Numbered from the stretch's first letter, positions 25,785-34,028 are shown. The stretch is DNA of 34,573 bases from an uncultured Oscillospiraceae bacterium (GCA_934667815.1 CAKUMO010000025.1:1-34573), one strand, 5' to 3'. Translations and numbers: made by a program. The notes: generated by a model not told the origin, from the letters alone.

Positions 25785-27558
25785 GGTTCTTCCCCTCCTC
25801 ATACAATTCCAGTGTCAATGGTAGATATTCAATGATATAATTGTACCAAATGTAGGACAGATCGCCTATGTCTTTTCCGAGACTCTCCTCGAAAATACCC
25901 CATGTAAAGTAGAAATAAGCGCTGATTGCAATATACGCATAAAAATGCCGCTTTTCCGCAAAGGTCAACTCGCGCCTGAAATAATGAAGAAGGATGCGAT
26001 CCACAGCTTCCCTGTCATGGCGGCAGCCGATGATAAAGGTTGCAATGTCCACTGCGGGGTCATTGTCTCCGGCGTACTCCCAGTCAATCAGATACGTCGC
26101 CGTTTTTCCAAGCAAAATATTCGAGTCGCAACAATCATTGTGGCACATCTCCGGCTCGTAGCCGTCCTGAAGCACGCGAATATACAGTTGCTCGGTGTCC
26201 TTACGAATCTGAGCATATTCGTGGCGGGCATCGATAATGTCCGACGGCATCAGGGCACAAATTTCTCGCGCTCTTGTAATCATATTCAGCTCAAACCCAA
26301 GCTTATATTTGACTGGACTGCCGTGAAATTGCCGCAGCATGTCCACGGCACGCCGTTCATCTGTGAGGTTTTCATAGTCAAAGCTCACGTTCTCTATATA
26401 GCGGCAGATTTTCCAGCCTTTGACCGGATCGCAGGCAATCAGTGTGGGATCCAACCCGATCTCTGCCGCCTTTTTCATCGCGGCATACTCCTTCTGACGA
26501 TCAATGATCTTATCGCTGCCAAGGCCCGGATGTCGGTAGATATACGTCTGACCGTTTGCGTTGAAACGGAAGATCACATTCGTATTGCCCGCTGTGATCT
26601 GCGCAACCTCTGTAATGTCCGTCTCTTTGCAATGCAGCGTATCGCAGATATTTGTCAGAATGTTGTCACCCATATTGCGCAGAAATTTGTCGTCAAACTT
26701 CTCGATCTCTGAAATGTTGTCAAATTCCAGAACGTCATCCTCTCCGTTTTTCTTGATATAGAAATCAAGCGAGGACAGATGGCGCATATAGAACTCGTCC
26801 ACCTTCATGTCTGCCACGCCGGGATAGTTGTACTCCTTTTCCAAAAGACGTATGAAACTCTCGGCCGTTGCTGCGTCAAAGTACATCTCGCCCATCTGAT
26901 AATAGCAGGCTTCGCCCTCCGGATAATACTGTGTGATCTTACCATGTTTGTCACTAATGATCACATACTCCTCCGTGTAGCCCTCGGAATACTGTGCAGC
27001 AAAGTATGAACGATAGACATAGGGCTGAAAGCCGTTCACTTGCAGATAATTGTCGGAATAGCAAAGATAGCTATTGTGAAAATGAGCCTTCGCCGCCATT
27101 ACGGACGACAAATTATTTCTCTTGGCATATTCGTTGTTCGTAATAATATGGACGCCGAGCTTCTTCTCTAGATAATAAAAGAGCTCCTTCATATATCCGA
27201 CGACGACATAAATCTCATGGATGCCGCGTTCCTGAAGCTGACGAATCTGCCGCTCGATTAAAACCTCGCTTTTTACCAAAAACAGGCCTTTGGGTTTTTC
27301 GTAAGAAAGCGGCGCAAAGCGCGAAGATGTTCCCGCAGCCATGATGATCGCATTATGCACCTTGTAAGGCTCCAGTGCCCGAAGTCCGGAGTCTGTCAGA
27401 TAGTTGCCTTGACCAATCCAGCCCCTCTCCCTAGCCGAGGCGAGCAATTTGTTGACCTTTCCAAGCGATACTCCCAGCCTAGCAGTCAACTGGCGCTGCG
27501 TCACACCCGGCATTTCATGCAACGCAAACAAAAGCTGAAATTCATCCTGTGTAAGCAT
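25774..27558 (-). CDS. Fused winged-helix / CTP:phosphocholine cytidylyltransferase / choline-kinase-like protein
   Basis: A 594-residue three-part protein. Residues 1-60 form a MarR-like winged helix (TQRQLTARLGVSLGKVNKLL). Residues about 68-300 are a LicC-like nucleotidyltransferase, with NAIIMAAGTSSRF and EKPKGLFLVKSEVLIERQI. Residues about 310-590 are a LicA/APH-type kinase with ITAGNTNVIFRF, the catalytic HNDCCDSN near 470 and the metal site LIDWEYAGDNDPAVDIA. Together these would phosphorylate choline (or ethanolamine) and activate it to the CDP form. The start at 27558 has AGGAGAG nine bases upstream; the ATG at 27582 falls at the expected transcription start and has no ribosome site. 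The stop overlaps the permease start. The HTH may be a substrate sensor or autoregulator. No LicD transferase is in the window. Confidence 0.85.
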   Translation of the reverse strand: MLTQDEFQLLFALHEMPGVTQRQLTARLGVSLGKVNKLLASARERGWIGQGNYLTDSGLRALEPYKVHNAIIMAAGTSSRFAPLSYEKPKGLFLVKSEVLIERQIRQLQERGIHEIYVVVGYMKELFYYLEKKLGVHIITNNEYAKRNNLSSVMAAKAHFHNSYLCYSDNYLQVNGFQPYVYRSYFAAQYSEGYTEEYVIISDKHGKITQYYPEGEACYYQMGEMYFDAATAESFIRLLEKEYNYPGVADMKVDEFYMRHLSSLDFYIKKNGEDDVLEFDNISEIEKFDDKFLRNMGDNILTNICDTLHCKETDITEVAQITAGNTNVIFRFNANGQTYIYRHPGLGSDKIIDRQKEYAAMKKAAEIGLDPTLIACDPVKGWKICRYIENVSFDYENLTDERRAVDMLRQFHGSPVKYKLGFELNMITRAREICALMPSDIIDARHEYAQIRKDTEQLYIRVLQDGYEPEMCHNDCCDSNILLGKTATYLIDWEYAGDNDPAVDIATFIIGCRHDREAVDRILLHYFRRELTFAEKRHFYAYIAISAYFYFTWGIFEESLGKDIGDLSYIWYNYIIEYLPLTLELYEEGKNHAG

Positions 27559-27599
27559 ATCTTTTTTCTCTCCTGAAGTCATGTTCGAATTCTGTTATA

Positions 27600-27627
27600 A
27601 TTGTATTAAAAAATGAACAAAAGTCAA
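27600..27627 (-). promoter_or_regulatory. Sigma-A promoter of the cytidylyltransferase/kinase operon
   Basis: TTGACT, a 16-bp AT-rich spacer and TACAAT on the minus strand (a second possible -10, TATAAC, overlaps the next bases). The expected start site is near 27590, which excludes the ATG at 27582 as a practical start. Confidence 0.7.
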
Positions 27628-27662
27628 GTCGCTTTCAAAAAATCTATGTAATAATATCTATG

Positions 27663-28931
27663 TCAATCTTCCCCGACGGGTTTGGTCACGCCGGTACGGC
27701 GCTCCTTGGAAAGCCCTCCGGCCAAAACGGTCTCCGCGCCAACAAAGCGTGCCCGGCGGATGATTCCCTCGCCGTGCTTTTCGCGAAGATCGTCGATCAG
27801 ATCATCGAGCTTGGCTTTCTTTTCGTAATCCACGGCATCGGCAATGTCAAACAGGCTATATTGCCGCTGTCCGCGTTCCTCCAGCCGGGTAGCCTGTACG
27901 CCGAGCTGGCGCAGCGGCGTCACGCCGTCCCACGCTTCGTCAAAGATCTGGCAGGCCACGCGGAACAGCTCCTCGGTGCTGTCCGTGGCCGTAGGGAGCG
28001 TCTTTTGGTGGGAAAAGGTCTGAAATTCCTTGCTGCGCAGGCTGACAGACAGACAGCGCGTCGCCTTTTTGTCCTGCCGCATCCGCATGCCGACCGTCTC
28101 GCACAGCGACAGCAGCACGCGGTACGCCTGCGCCGCATCCGTGATGTCGGACGGAAGCGTCGTGGAATTTCCGAAGCCCTTGTTTGGCTCCGCTGCCGCA
28201 CGCAAATTCTCCTGATAGCGACCGTTGGCGGAATTCCACAGGCTCTCGCCCACCTTGCCGAAGCGCTGGCGCAGAATCTGCACATCCGTCCTGGCCAACT
28301 CGCCAATGGTGCGAATGCCCATCAGCCGCAGCTTACGCTCGGTCGCAGGGCCGAGCATGAACAGCTCGCGCACGGGCAGAGGCCAGAGCTTCTTTTCCAT
28401 TTCCCACGGAAAGAGCGTGTGCACCTTGTTCGGCTTTTCAAAGTCCCCCGCCATTTTTGCCAGCAGTTTATTACTGGATACGCCGATGTTGACCGTGAAG
28501 CCCAGCTCGTCATAAATCTTCTGCCGAAGCAGCTCCGCCGCCGCGACCGGCGAGCCGTAAAGCCCTTCCGTGCCCGTCATGTCCGCCCACGCCTCGTCGA
28601 TGGAATACTGCTCCACCACGGGCGCAAAATCCTTCAAAAGCGCGATCAGACACCGCGAGGCCTGCACATACAGGCCATAATCCGGTGGCACGAGCACCAG
28701 CTCCGGACATTTTTTCTGCGCCTGAAAAATCGGCTCGCCGGTTTTCACGCCGCACCTCTTCGCAGGCAGGCTTTTGGCCAGTATGATGCCATGGCGGTTG
28801 GCCTTCTCGCCTGCGACCGCCGAGGGAATCTCTCGCAGATCGAGTGTCTCGCCCAGCACGCGCACGCGATAGGCTGCCGTCCATGACAAAAATGCGCTGT
28901 TGACATCGATATGAAAAATGACCTTCTGCAT
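27663..28931 (-). CDS. dinB: DNA polymerase IV (Y-family translesion polymerase)
   Basis: A 422-residue Y-family polymerase. The catalytic acidic residues sit in FHIDVNSAFLSW (D9) and YSIDEAWADM (about 107-116). FTVNIGVSSNKLLAKMAGD and the thumb HhH region ELFMLGPATERKLRLMGIRT follow, then a little-finger domain with the typical TTLPSDIT segment. It copies past DNA lesions at low fidelity. The ATG directly follows the TAA of the small upstream gene, so translation is coupled. The shared promoter carries a LexA-like box, so expression is probably SOS-controlled. The C-terminus lacks an obvious beta-clamp motif that I can name. Confidence 0.93.
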   Translation of the reverse strand: MQKVIFHIDVNSAFLSWTAAYRVRVLGETLDLREIPSAVAGEKANRHGIILAKSLPAKRCGVKTGEPIFQAQKKCPELVLVPPDYGLYVQASRCLIALLKDFAPVVEQYSIDEAWADMTGTEGLYGSPVAAAELLRQKIYDELGFTVNIGVSSNKLLAKMAGDFEKPNKVHTLFPWEMEKKLWPLPVRELFMLGPATERKLRLMGIRTIGELARTDVQILRQRFGKVGESLWNSANGRYQENLRAAAEPNKGFGNSTTLPSDITDAAQAYRVLLSLCETVGMRMRQDKKATRCLSVSLRSKEFQTFSHQKTLPTATDSTEELFRVACQIFDEAWDGVTPLRQLGVQATRLEERGQRQYSLFDIADAVDYEKKAKLDDLIDDLREKHGEGIIRRARFVGAETVLAGGLSKERRTGVTKPVGED

Positions 28932-29195
28932 TTAATACACCACCCGGAACATGCTCCACGAATGACTGCGCACGGTATAACGAAGCTCAAAGAGCTTTTC
29001 CCTGCCCTGCACCTCGGCCTTGCAGAGGTACTGGATCGCATCCACACCTGCATACTGGATGTGGTTAGAGCAGACAACCTGCCGAATGGCGACGGTGCAA
29101 AGCTGATGCTCCTCGTCCTCCAATCGGAAGCGCAGAGGCGTCAGGCTGCCGTCCACACCGCAGACGGAGATCATTTCGATCTGCACATTAGACAT
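28932..29195 (-). CDS. Small unknown protein encoded directly upstream of dinB
   Basis: An 87-residue protein beginning MSNVQIEMISVCGVDGSLTP. It is beta-rich and hydrophilic (LRFRLEDEEHQLCTVAI, KLFELRYTV) with no signal peptide or membrane helix. I do not recognise a named family. The start at ATG 29195 has AAAGGGG ten bases upstream; a TTG at 29204 would sit too close to that site. The gene ends exactly where dinB starts and lies behind the LexA-like promoter, so it is likely damage-inducible and could be an accessory factor of polymerase IV. That role is inferred from position only. Confidence 0.7.
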   Translation of the reverse strand: MSNVQIEMISVCGVDGSLTPLRFRLEDEEHQLCTVAIRQVVCSNHIQYAGVDAIQYLCKAEVQGREKLFELRYTVRSHSWSMFRVVY

Positions 29196-29227
29196 TGCGT
29201 CCAAGCCCCTTTCTTGAGTCTGTTCTT

Positions 29228-29256
29228 ATTATATCAAACAAACGTTCAGAAATCAA
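29228..29256 (-). promoter_or_regulatory. Promoter of the dinB operon
   Basis: TTGATT, 17-bp spacer and a perfect TATAAT on the minus strand, 33 bp before the small gene. The spacer contains the LexA-like box. Confidence 0.8.
29235..29247 (-). promoter_or_regulatory. LexA (SOS) box-like operator
   Basis: GAACGTTTGTTTG on the minus strand matches the Firmicutes LexA consensus (CGAAC-N4-GTTC/T) in the GAAC-N4-GTTT core, with deviations at the outer bases. Its position between -35 and -10 would block polymerase. Confidence 0.6.
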
Positions 29257-29277
29257 GAGAAATGTCTTGGAAAAATC

Positions 29278-29306
29278 TTGCACTTCATCAGAAAGTGTGA
29301 TATGAT
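29278..29306 (+). promoter_or_regulatory. Sigma-A promoter of the HAD-smpB-cyclophilin operon
   Basis: TTGCAC, 17-bp spacer, TATGAT, 32 bp ahead of the HAD gene. It is divergent from the dinB promoter, with only about 21 bp between the two -35 boxes. Confidence 0.7.
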
Positions 29307-29338
29307 AGCATGCAAGAACCAATCCGGAGGATTATTTC

Positions 29339-29998
29339 ATGCGCGACATCCGCTGTCTCGTACTCGACCACGACGATACCGTCGTGCGCAGCGAGGAAAC
29401 TGTAAACTTCCCTGCGTTTCAGGCAGCCTTGCAGCAGCTTCGACCGGGGGTACAGCTCACGCGCAAGGAATTTTCTCTGCAATGCTTCCGCCTTGGCTTT
29501 TTTGGCATGTGCAGTGAAATTTATCACTTCACACCGGAGGAACAAAGCTTACAGCTCGAGTTCTGGACGCAATATGTCCGTACGCATGTCCCGCCGATCT
29601 ACGATGGGCTGAAGCCGGTTCTGGAGCGCTTTCGTGCGCAGGGCGGGTTGATCTGCGTCTCATCGCATTCCGGGCGTGAAAACATCACCCGCGATTATCA
29701 GGCGCATCTCGGCTTCCTCCCTGACCGCATTTACGGCTGGGACATCGGAGAGGATAAGAAAAAGCCTTCACCCTTTGCCCTCGACGAAATCATGCAGGTC
29801 TATAGTCTTGCGCCGCGGCAGCTTCTCGTCGTAGATGATATGAAACCCGGCTTCGATATGGCATGCAGTCGGAACGTTCCCTTTGCCTGCGCGGGCTGGT
29901 CGCATCACGAGCCGGAGATCGCGGAATTTATGAAGCAAAACTGCGAGTGTTATCTGAACACGCCGCAGGAGCTGGCAGCACTGCTGTTTGAATCCTGA
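29339..29998 (+). CDS. HAD-family hydrolase (phosphoglycolate-phosphatase-like)
   Basis: A 219-residue cytoplasmic phosphatase. Motif I is LVLDHDDTVV with nucleophile D10 and acid D12; motif II is ICVSSHSG; motif III/IV is KKPSP followed by LLVVDDMKPGFDMA. The cap (about 20-80) is helical, as in HAD subfamily IA enzymes that act on small phosphorylated metabolites. The start ATG follows CCGGAGGA. It lies 37 bp ahead of smpB and probably shares its transcript. The substrate cannot be told from the sequence. Confidence 0.85.
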   Translation: MRDIRCLVLDHDDTVVRSEETVNFPAFQAALQQLRPGVQLTRKEFSLQCFRLGFFGMCSEIYHFTPEEQSLQLEFWTQYVRTHVPPIYDGLKPVLERFRAQGGLICVSSHSGRENITRDYQAHLGFLPDRIYGWDIGEDKKKPSPFALDEIMQVYSLAPRQLLVVDDMKPGFDMACSRNVPFACAGWSHHEPEIAEFMKQNCECYLNTPQELAALLFES

Positions 29999-30035
29999 AT
30001 TATCTGACAAAACTATTTTCACGGGGGTGAACCGT

Positions 30036-30500
30036 ATGGAGCCGAAGGGCGTCAAGATCATGGCCAAGAATAACAAGGTCTTTCACGAATACTTTGTCGA
30101 GGAACGCTTCGAGGCGGGCATCGAACTGTTTGGCACTGAGGTCAAATCCATCCGGCTTGGCACGCTGAACCTCAAAGACGCGTGGTGCGCCGTCAAGGAC
30201 GGCGAGATATGGGTTCGTCAGATGCACATCAGTCCCTATGACAAGGGCAATATTTACAACAAGGATCCCATGCGTCCGCGCCGCCTGCTGCTGCACAAGC
30301 GCGAGATCACGCATCTGTTTTCCAAGGTCAAGCTCGAGGGCTATGCCATCATTCCCCTCTCGGTCTATCTCAAAAACTCCCGCGTCAAGCTGGAGATCGC
30401 CCTGTGCAAGGGTAAAAAACTGTATGATAAGCGGCAGGATGCTGCCAATAAAGACGCGCGCCGTCAGATTGACCGCGCCATGAAAGAAAGGAATCACTGA
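30036..30500 (+). CDS. smpB: SsrA-binding protein SmpB
   Basis: A 154-residue tmRNA-binding protein needed for trans-translation. Family landmarks: NNKVFHEYFVEERFEAGI, the ELFGTEVKSIR motif, NLKDAWC, HISPYDKGN, RRLLLHKREI, and a basic C-terminal tail ending DKRQDAANKDARRQIDR. The frame is open further upstream, but the ATG at 30036 has GGGGGTGA right ahead and gives the normal length. The tmRNA it binds is encoded about 600 bp downstream, with a cyclophilin gene between them. Confidence 0.97.
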   Translation: MEPKGVKIMAKNNKVFHEYFVEERFEAGIELFGTEVKSIRLGTLNLKDAWCAVKDGEIWVRQMHISPYDKGNIYNKDPMRPRRLLLHKREITHLFSKVKLEGYAIIPLSVYLKNSRVKLEIALCKGKKLYDKRQDAANKDARRQIDRAMKERNH

Positions 30501-30501
30501 T

Positions 30502-31041
30502 ATGGAAAATCCCATTGTTACCATCGAAATGGAAAACGGCGGTGTCATCACTGCCGAGCTGTATCCCGAGGTCGCGCCGCAGTCGGTCTACAACTTCATC
30601 TCGCTTGCGAATCATGGCTTTTATGACGGCCTGATTTTCCACCGCGTCATCCCCGGCTTCATGATTCAAGGTGGCTGCCCGGAGGGCACCGGTATGGGCG
30701 GCCCCGGCTACTGCATCAAGGGCGAGTTCTTGTTCAACGGCGTGGATAACAAGCTCAAGCACAAGCGCGGGATTCTCTCCATGGCGCGTGCAATGTCGCC
30801 TAATTCCGCCGGCTCGCAGTTCTTCATCATGCATCAGGACGCGCCGCATCTGGATAAGCAGTATGCCGCCTTCGGCAAGGTCCTCAGCGGTATGGACGTC
30901 GTGGACGAAATCTGCAAGGTCAAGACCGACCGCAATGACCGTCCGGAGGTCGAGCAGAAGATGAAGTCCGTCCGCGTGGACACCAAGGGCGAGACCTATC
31001 CCGAGCCGAAGAAGCTGAAGGATCCCTACGGCAGAGGATAA
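30502..31041 (+). CDS. Peptidyl-prolyl cis-trans isomerase, cyclophilin type
   Basis: A 179-residue cyclophilin without signal peptide, so cytoplasmic. The catalytic motif FHRVIPGFMIQGG and the substrate-groove segment NSAGSQFFIMHQDAPHLD are intact, followed by AAFGKVLSGMDVVDEI. It catalyses proline isomerisation during protein folding. It starts one base after the smpB stop, with AAAGGAA as ribosome site inside the smpB end, so the two are co-translated. Its link to trans-translation is positional only. Confidence 0.95.
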   Translation: MENPIVTIEMENGGVITAELYPEVAPQSVYNFISLANHGFYDGLIFHRVIPGFMIQGGCPEGTGMGGPGYCIKGEFLFNGVDNKLKHKRGILSMARAMSPNSAGSQFFIMHQDAPHLDKQYAAFGKVLSGMDVVDEICKVKTDRNDRPEVEQKMKSVRVDTKGETYPEPKKLKDPYGRG

Positions 31042-31042
31042 C

Positions 31043-31071
31043 TTGCAATTTCTCCGCAATTGTGGTATACT
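31043..31071 (+). promoter_or_regulatory. ssrA: Sigma-A promoter of ssrA
   Basis: TTGCAA, 17-bp spacer, TATACT directly after the cyclophilin stop codon. The expected start lies about 20 bp before the mature tmRNA 5' end. An 8-bp inverted repeat GTGGGCAG/CTGCCCAC (31073-31094) fills that leader. Confidence 0.7.
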
Positions 31072-31099
31072 GTGGGCAGGCTTATCTGCCCACACTCAT

Positions 31100-31447
31100 G
31101 GGGGCGTACCGGTTTCGACGGGGGTAGTGAGGCAGGAATAGCGGGTCGTGGCGCCTGACCACGACAAAACGGGTACTTTTAAAAATTAACTGACAACAAT
31201 CAGTACGCACTGGCTGCCTAATTAGGCGCCCATCCTCCCCGGAAGGTCCACGAGCCGGGCTAGGGTGTGATTTGAGTGGAGACCGTGCGTGCGGTAAGCT
31301 TTGCCCGCACCATGCATCATGAAGCTACCAAGCTCGGGAGGGTGTCTGCTCTCGCCCGGACAAGGGAATGTAAATAACAGACTGCACCCGGAGAAGTTCC
31401 TGTCAAGTTGCTTTCGGACGGGGGTTCAACTCCCCCCGCCTCCACCA
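31100..31447 (+). ncRNA. ssrA: Transfer-messenger RNA (tmRNA, SsrA)
   Basis: A 348-nt single-piece tmRNA. The 5' end GGGGGCG pairs with CGCCTCC before the encoded CCA end; the conserved GTACCGGTTTCGACGGGG follows the start, and the T-arm GGGGTTCAACTCCCC precedes the 3' end. The tag reading frame ends in GAC AAC AAT CAG TAC GCA CTG GCT GCC TAA (31192-31221), giving a tag ending DNNQYALAA, a degradation tag of the ALAA type. The resume codon is probably at or just before 31189. SmpB is encoded just upstream. Confidence 0.97.
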
Positions 31448-31520
31448 AACAGGTATTGGACGAACACCTATTTCTTCAGCGGCGGCTTCGCCGTGAAATG
31501 TTCGCTCTGATCCGCAACAG

Positions 31521-31562
31521 AAAAGCGCCGTCTTGGAAGTGATTCCGGGACGGCGCTTTTTG
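31521..31562 (+). terminator. Terminator of ssrA
   Basis: A 12-bp perfect stem AAAAGCGCCGTC/GACGGCGCTTTT with a 16-base loop, followed by T's. From here to 31773 the sequence turns AT-rich and I see no gene, apart from the unconvincing upstream extension of the next frame. Confidence 0.85.
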
Positions 31563-31773
31563 TACAATTCGTATTTAAAAATTTTATAATTATATCTCTT
31601 TTCGTTCGTGAAATTGCCAATTTACCGTGGAAAACTTTTCAAGTGTATGTTATCATTATCATAGTTGCGGGCGGCAAGGAAAATTTCCAATCCGTATGGT
31701 GGTATCATTATCCACTATGTTAATACTAGAATTAATTGAAATATTGGATATAGAAAAACAGGGAGGAAGAAAA

Positions 31774-33540
31774 ATGATTAGAGAGCTACCATACAATCTT
31801 CCGGGATATGGGTTTGCAAATTGTTACTTGATCGGGCAAGCGATTGAACTGATGGATTTGCTTGAATCTAATGGAATAATTGAAAAAATGCAAAACACTT
31901 GTCAGTTGGGTACGATGAAATATGTATATCCCGGGGCACATCATACGCGATATGAGTATATATTTACGCAATTAATGTTGATTAGCAATATTGCCTCATC
32001 AGATAATCGGCGCAATGTCGAACTGTCTCTTTCATCGAATTTATCTGAATATGAGCAACTTGATTATAATCTCAGCGGGAGTGCACTGATGCAATGTCTC
32101 GCCATTCTTTCAAATATCGGGCATATGTATGATACATTTACATCTGCGAAAATATTTATGCGCCTTTTGAAGGACTCAAAGAAAAATAAATCGCCTATTT
32201 ATAGCATCTATAGAAGAAATCTGCCGGTAGAAATAAGAGGGAAATTTGATGAATATCTTTCTACAGGCAACTACTATAAACTTCACCTGTTTCATGCCAT
32301 ACTAGTTCTTCAAGGCATGGGCCGCTCAAGGAAAAACAAAAGTCTATGCAACTTGTGTATCCACATACTTTCACAGTTAATCGATAATGATCTAATAAAA
32401 AACGAATCGACACAGCGTATATTCTTCCTTTACAAGAAAATTCGGAAAATTGCATATCTTTCTGTGGATATGGTCTACACTCCTGCTTCTTTTGGGGCAA
32501 ATCTTGGCCGTATGGTATACTCAATTTCTACATATATCGACGACTTATTTGACGAAAACTCGGCCATGAATAGGTCCATACAGCAGTTAGAAGACATTAT
32601 TCATCAGCAGATATATGATTCAGCGCTGTGCATTTTGAACTCATCACGAATTGAACAGGAGCTATATACTATCTATTGCAAGGAGTCTCACGGAGTTGAA
32701 AATATTTATCAACTTAGAGATTTTCTGCTTGAAAAAGGGAATTTTGGCGCTCTAAGGTGTAAAACCCAGCCGAAGGTGCTCCATAAACTGAAGCAAGGTT
32801 CTACGCTTCTGCTTTCGGACAACTGGAGTCCCGAGCGGGCATATGACATGGAGTACGAATCACAGATTGCCTCAAAATTCCCTGTATCAAGAATTGTATA
32901 CGGGAGCCAAATTGCCCAGAATTTAGGAAGAATATACGTGGCATACGGACTTGTTTCCACCTCAAATATTCAAAAAGATGTTCAGTCAATCATTTCAAAC
33001 GCACTTAGAATTCGCTTATTTGATGATATGAGCAAAATAGAATTAGTGAAGTATGCCGTTAGATCGTTGTATGAATATGATGAGTACTTTTTCAATGTTA
33101 GTTCTCCCAGCGGAATCCATATAAGTGACTGCGTTTTTATCGGTAATGGCTGTAAAAAACTATCCGCTGAAATTAGAAATCGCTTTAATAAAAGTAGTGT
33201 TTCAAATTCTGATCAATTACACGAAATACTATCGTGTGCAACCGTTCTAGAGTCATTGGACTATTCCGGTGCCGCATTATGCTTTGTGGGTGGAATTAAA
33301 GCCAGCAAATTTAGGAAGACCGAAGTTGTTGACGAATTAGACGGTCTAATTTACTTCCCCAATAAATCAACGCAAGATGGATTTGCATATATTATCGAGG
33401 CGAAAAACTATTCTGGTGGAGAAAATGATGCTGAAGTTCAACTTCAAGAAACCTGCAAATTCATTGATAAATCGCTAACAGCAAGCATCTGCAAGTTGTC
33501 TAAATGTGCCTACCTAAAAATTTCCCAACCAGCAGAATAG
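31774..33540 (+). CDS. AT-rich unknown protein: degenerate HD-like N-terminus with PD-(D/E)XK nuclease motif
   Basis: A 588-residue cytoplasmic protein that I cannot assign to a named family. Near the N-terminus, PGAHHTRYEYIFTQ (H56, H57, R59) and AILSNIGHMYDTF (110-122) resemble the HTRFEH and LLHDIGH motifs of HD/dNTPase-type phosphohydrolases, but the HD doublet reads SN, so metal binding is doubtful. The middle is helical and polar. Near the C-terminus, VVDELDGLIYF (D523) followed 18 residues later by YIIEAKNYSGG (E542, K544) fits the catalytic pattern of PD-(D/E)XK nucleases. GGAGGAAG upstream supports ATG 31774; the frame's earlier ATG at 31627 has no ribosome site. Codon use is far more AT-rich than the neighbours, a sign of transfer. 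A defence or element-maintenance nuclease is the best guess. Confidence 0.7.
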   Translation: MIRELPYNLPGYGFANCYLIGQAIELMDLLESNGIIEKMQNTCQLGTMKYVYPGAHHTRYEYIFTQLMLISNIASSDNRRNVELSLSSNLSEYEQLDYNLSGSALMQCLAILSNIGHMYDTFTSAKIFMRLLKDSKKNKSPIYSIYRRNLPVEIRGKFDEYLSTGNYYKLHLFHAILVLQGMGRSRKNKSLCNLCIHILSQLIDNDLIKNESTQRIFFLYKKIRKIAYLSVDMVYTPASFGANLGRMVYSISTYIDDLFDENSAMNRSIQQLEDIIHQQIYDSALCILNSSRIEQELYTIYCKESHGVENIYQLRDFLLEKGNFGALRCKTQPKVLHKLKQGSTLLLSDNWSPERAYDMEYESQIASKFPVSRIVYGSQIAQNLGRIYVAYGLVSTSNIQKDVQSIISNALRIRLFDDMSKIELVKYAVRSLYEYDEYFFNVSSPSGIHISDCVFIGNGCKKLSAEIRNRFNKSSVSNSDQLHEILSCATVLESLDYSGAALCFVGGIKASKFRKTEVVDELDGLIYFPNKSTQDGFAYIIEAKNYSGGENDAEVQLQETCKFIDKSLTASICKLSKCAYLKISQPAE

Positions 33541-33650
33541 TACTCAATCCAAAGCCTCGGTAACAATTACCACTGCCAAACATCTATACATTCGATTTCT
33601 GCTATTCCTACTGCTACAATGGTTGCAGAAAGGAACAGGAGGTTATATGA

Positions 33651-34028
33651 ATGGAAAGATTTATCACCGATGAACGCACGGGGCTGAAGTATGAGCTGGT
33701 TGGAGACTATTATCTGATTGCCGGGGATGATGAGCCGGAGGAAGATCGGCCAATCGGGATATGGGGGCAGCGGCATCTCCGCTATCTCAGAGAGTGCCAC
33801 CGTGTGCGATATGCCAATCTGCTGACCAGCAGTGAATTGAATGCCTATCTTGCAGATATTGACCTGCAGGCAGAGAAACTTTTTCTTCGGCTGGTAAAGC
33901 AAATGGCAGAAGCAGAGGGAATTACGGAAAAACTGAAAGCCAGCGACCAAATGGAATGGGTCGGGCGGATGAATTCCTGCCGAGACCGTGCATCCGAAAC
34001 TGTCTATCATCAAGTAATCTATACATAA
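33651..34028 (+). CDS. tnpV: TnpV-type transposon-encoded protein
   Basis: A 125-residue protein starting MERFITDERTGLKYELVGDY. With IGIWGQRHLRYLRE, NLLTSSELNAYLADID, LRLVKQMAEAEG and MEWVGRMNSCRDRA, it matches the TnpV proteins of Clostridial mobile elements (such as the Tn4451 group) over full length. Their biochemical role is not established. AGGAGG eight bases upstream supports the start. Its presence marks the segment behind ssrA as mobile DNA. The gene is complete and followed by a strong terminator. No site-specific recombinase gene is visible nearby. Confidence 0.85.
   Translation: MERFITDERTGLKYELVGDYYLIAGDDEPEEDRPIGIWGQRHLRYLRECHRVRYANLLTSSELNAYLADIDLQAEKLFLRLVKQMAEAEGITEKLKASDQMEWVGRMNSCRDRASETVYHQVIYT

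Noticed and set aside
27660..28886. 408-codon plus-strand frame opposite dinB
   Set aside because: Shadow of a clear polymerase IV gene; no ribosome site and no recognisable domain.
31627..31773. 49-codon N-terminal extension of the nuclease-like gene
   Set aside because: There is no ribosome site at 31627, and GGAGGAAG sits just before the ATG at 31774.
31448..33650. Attachment-site duplication of the tmRNA 3' end
   Set aside because: I searched by eye for a copy of GTTCAACTCCCCCCGCCTCC downstream and found none in the window.
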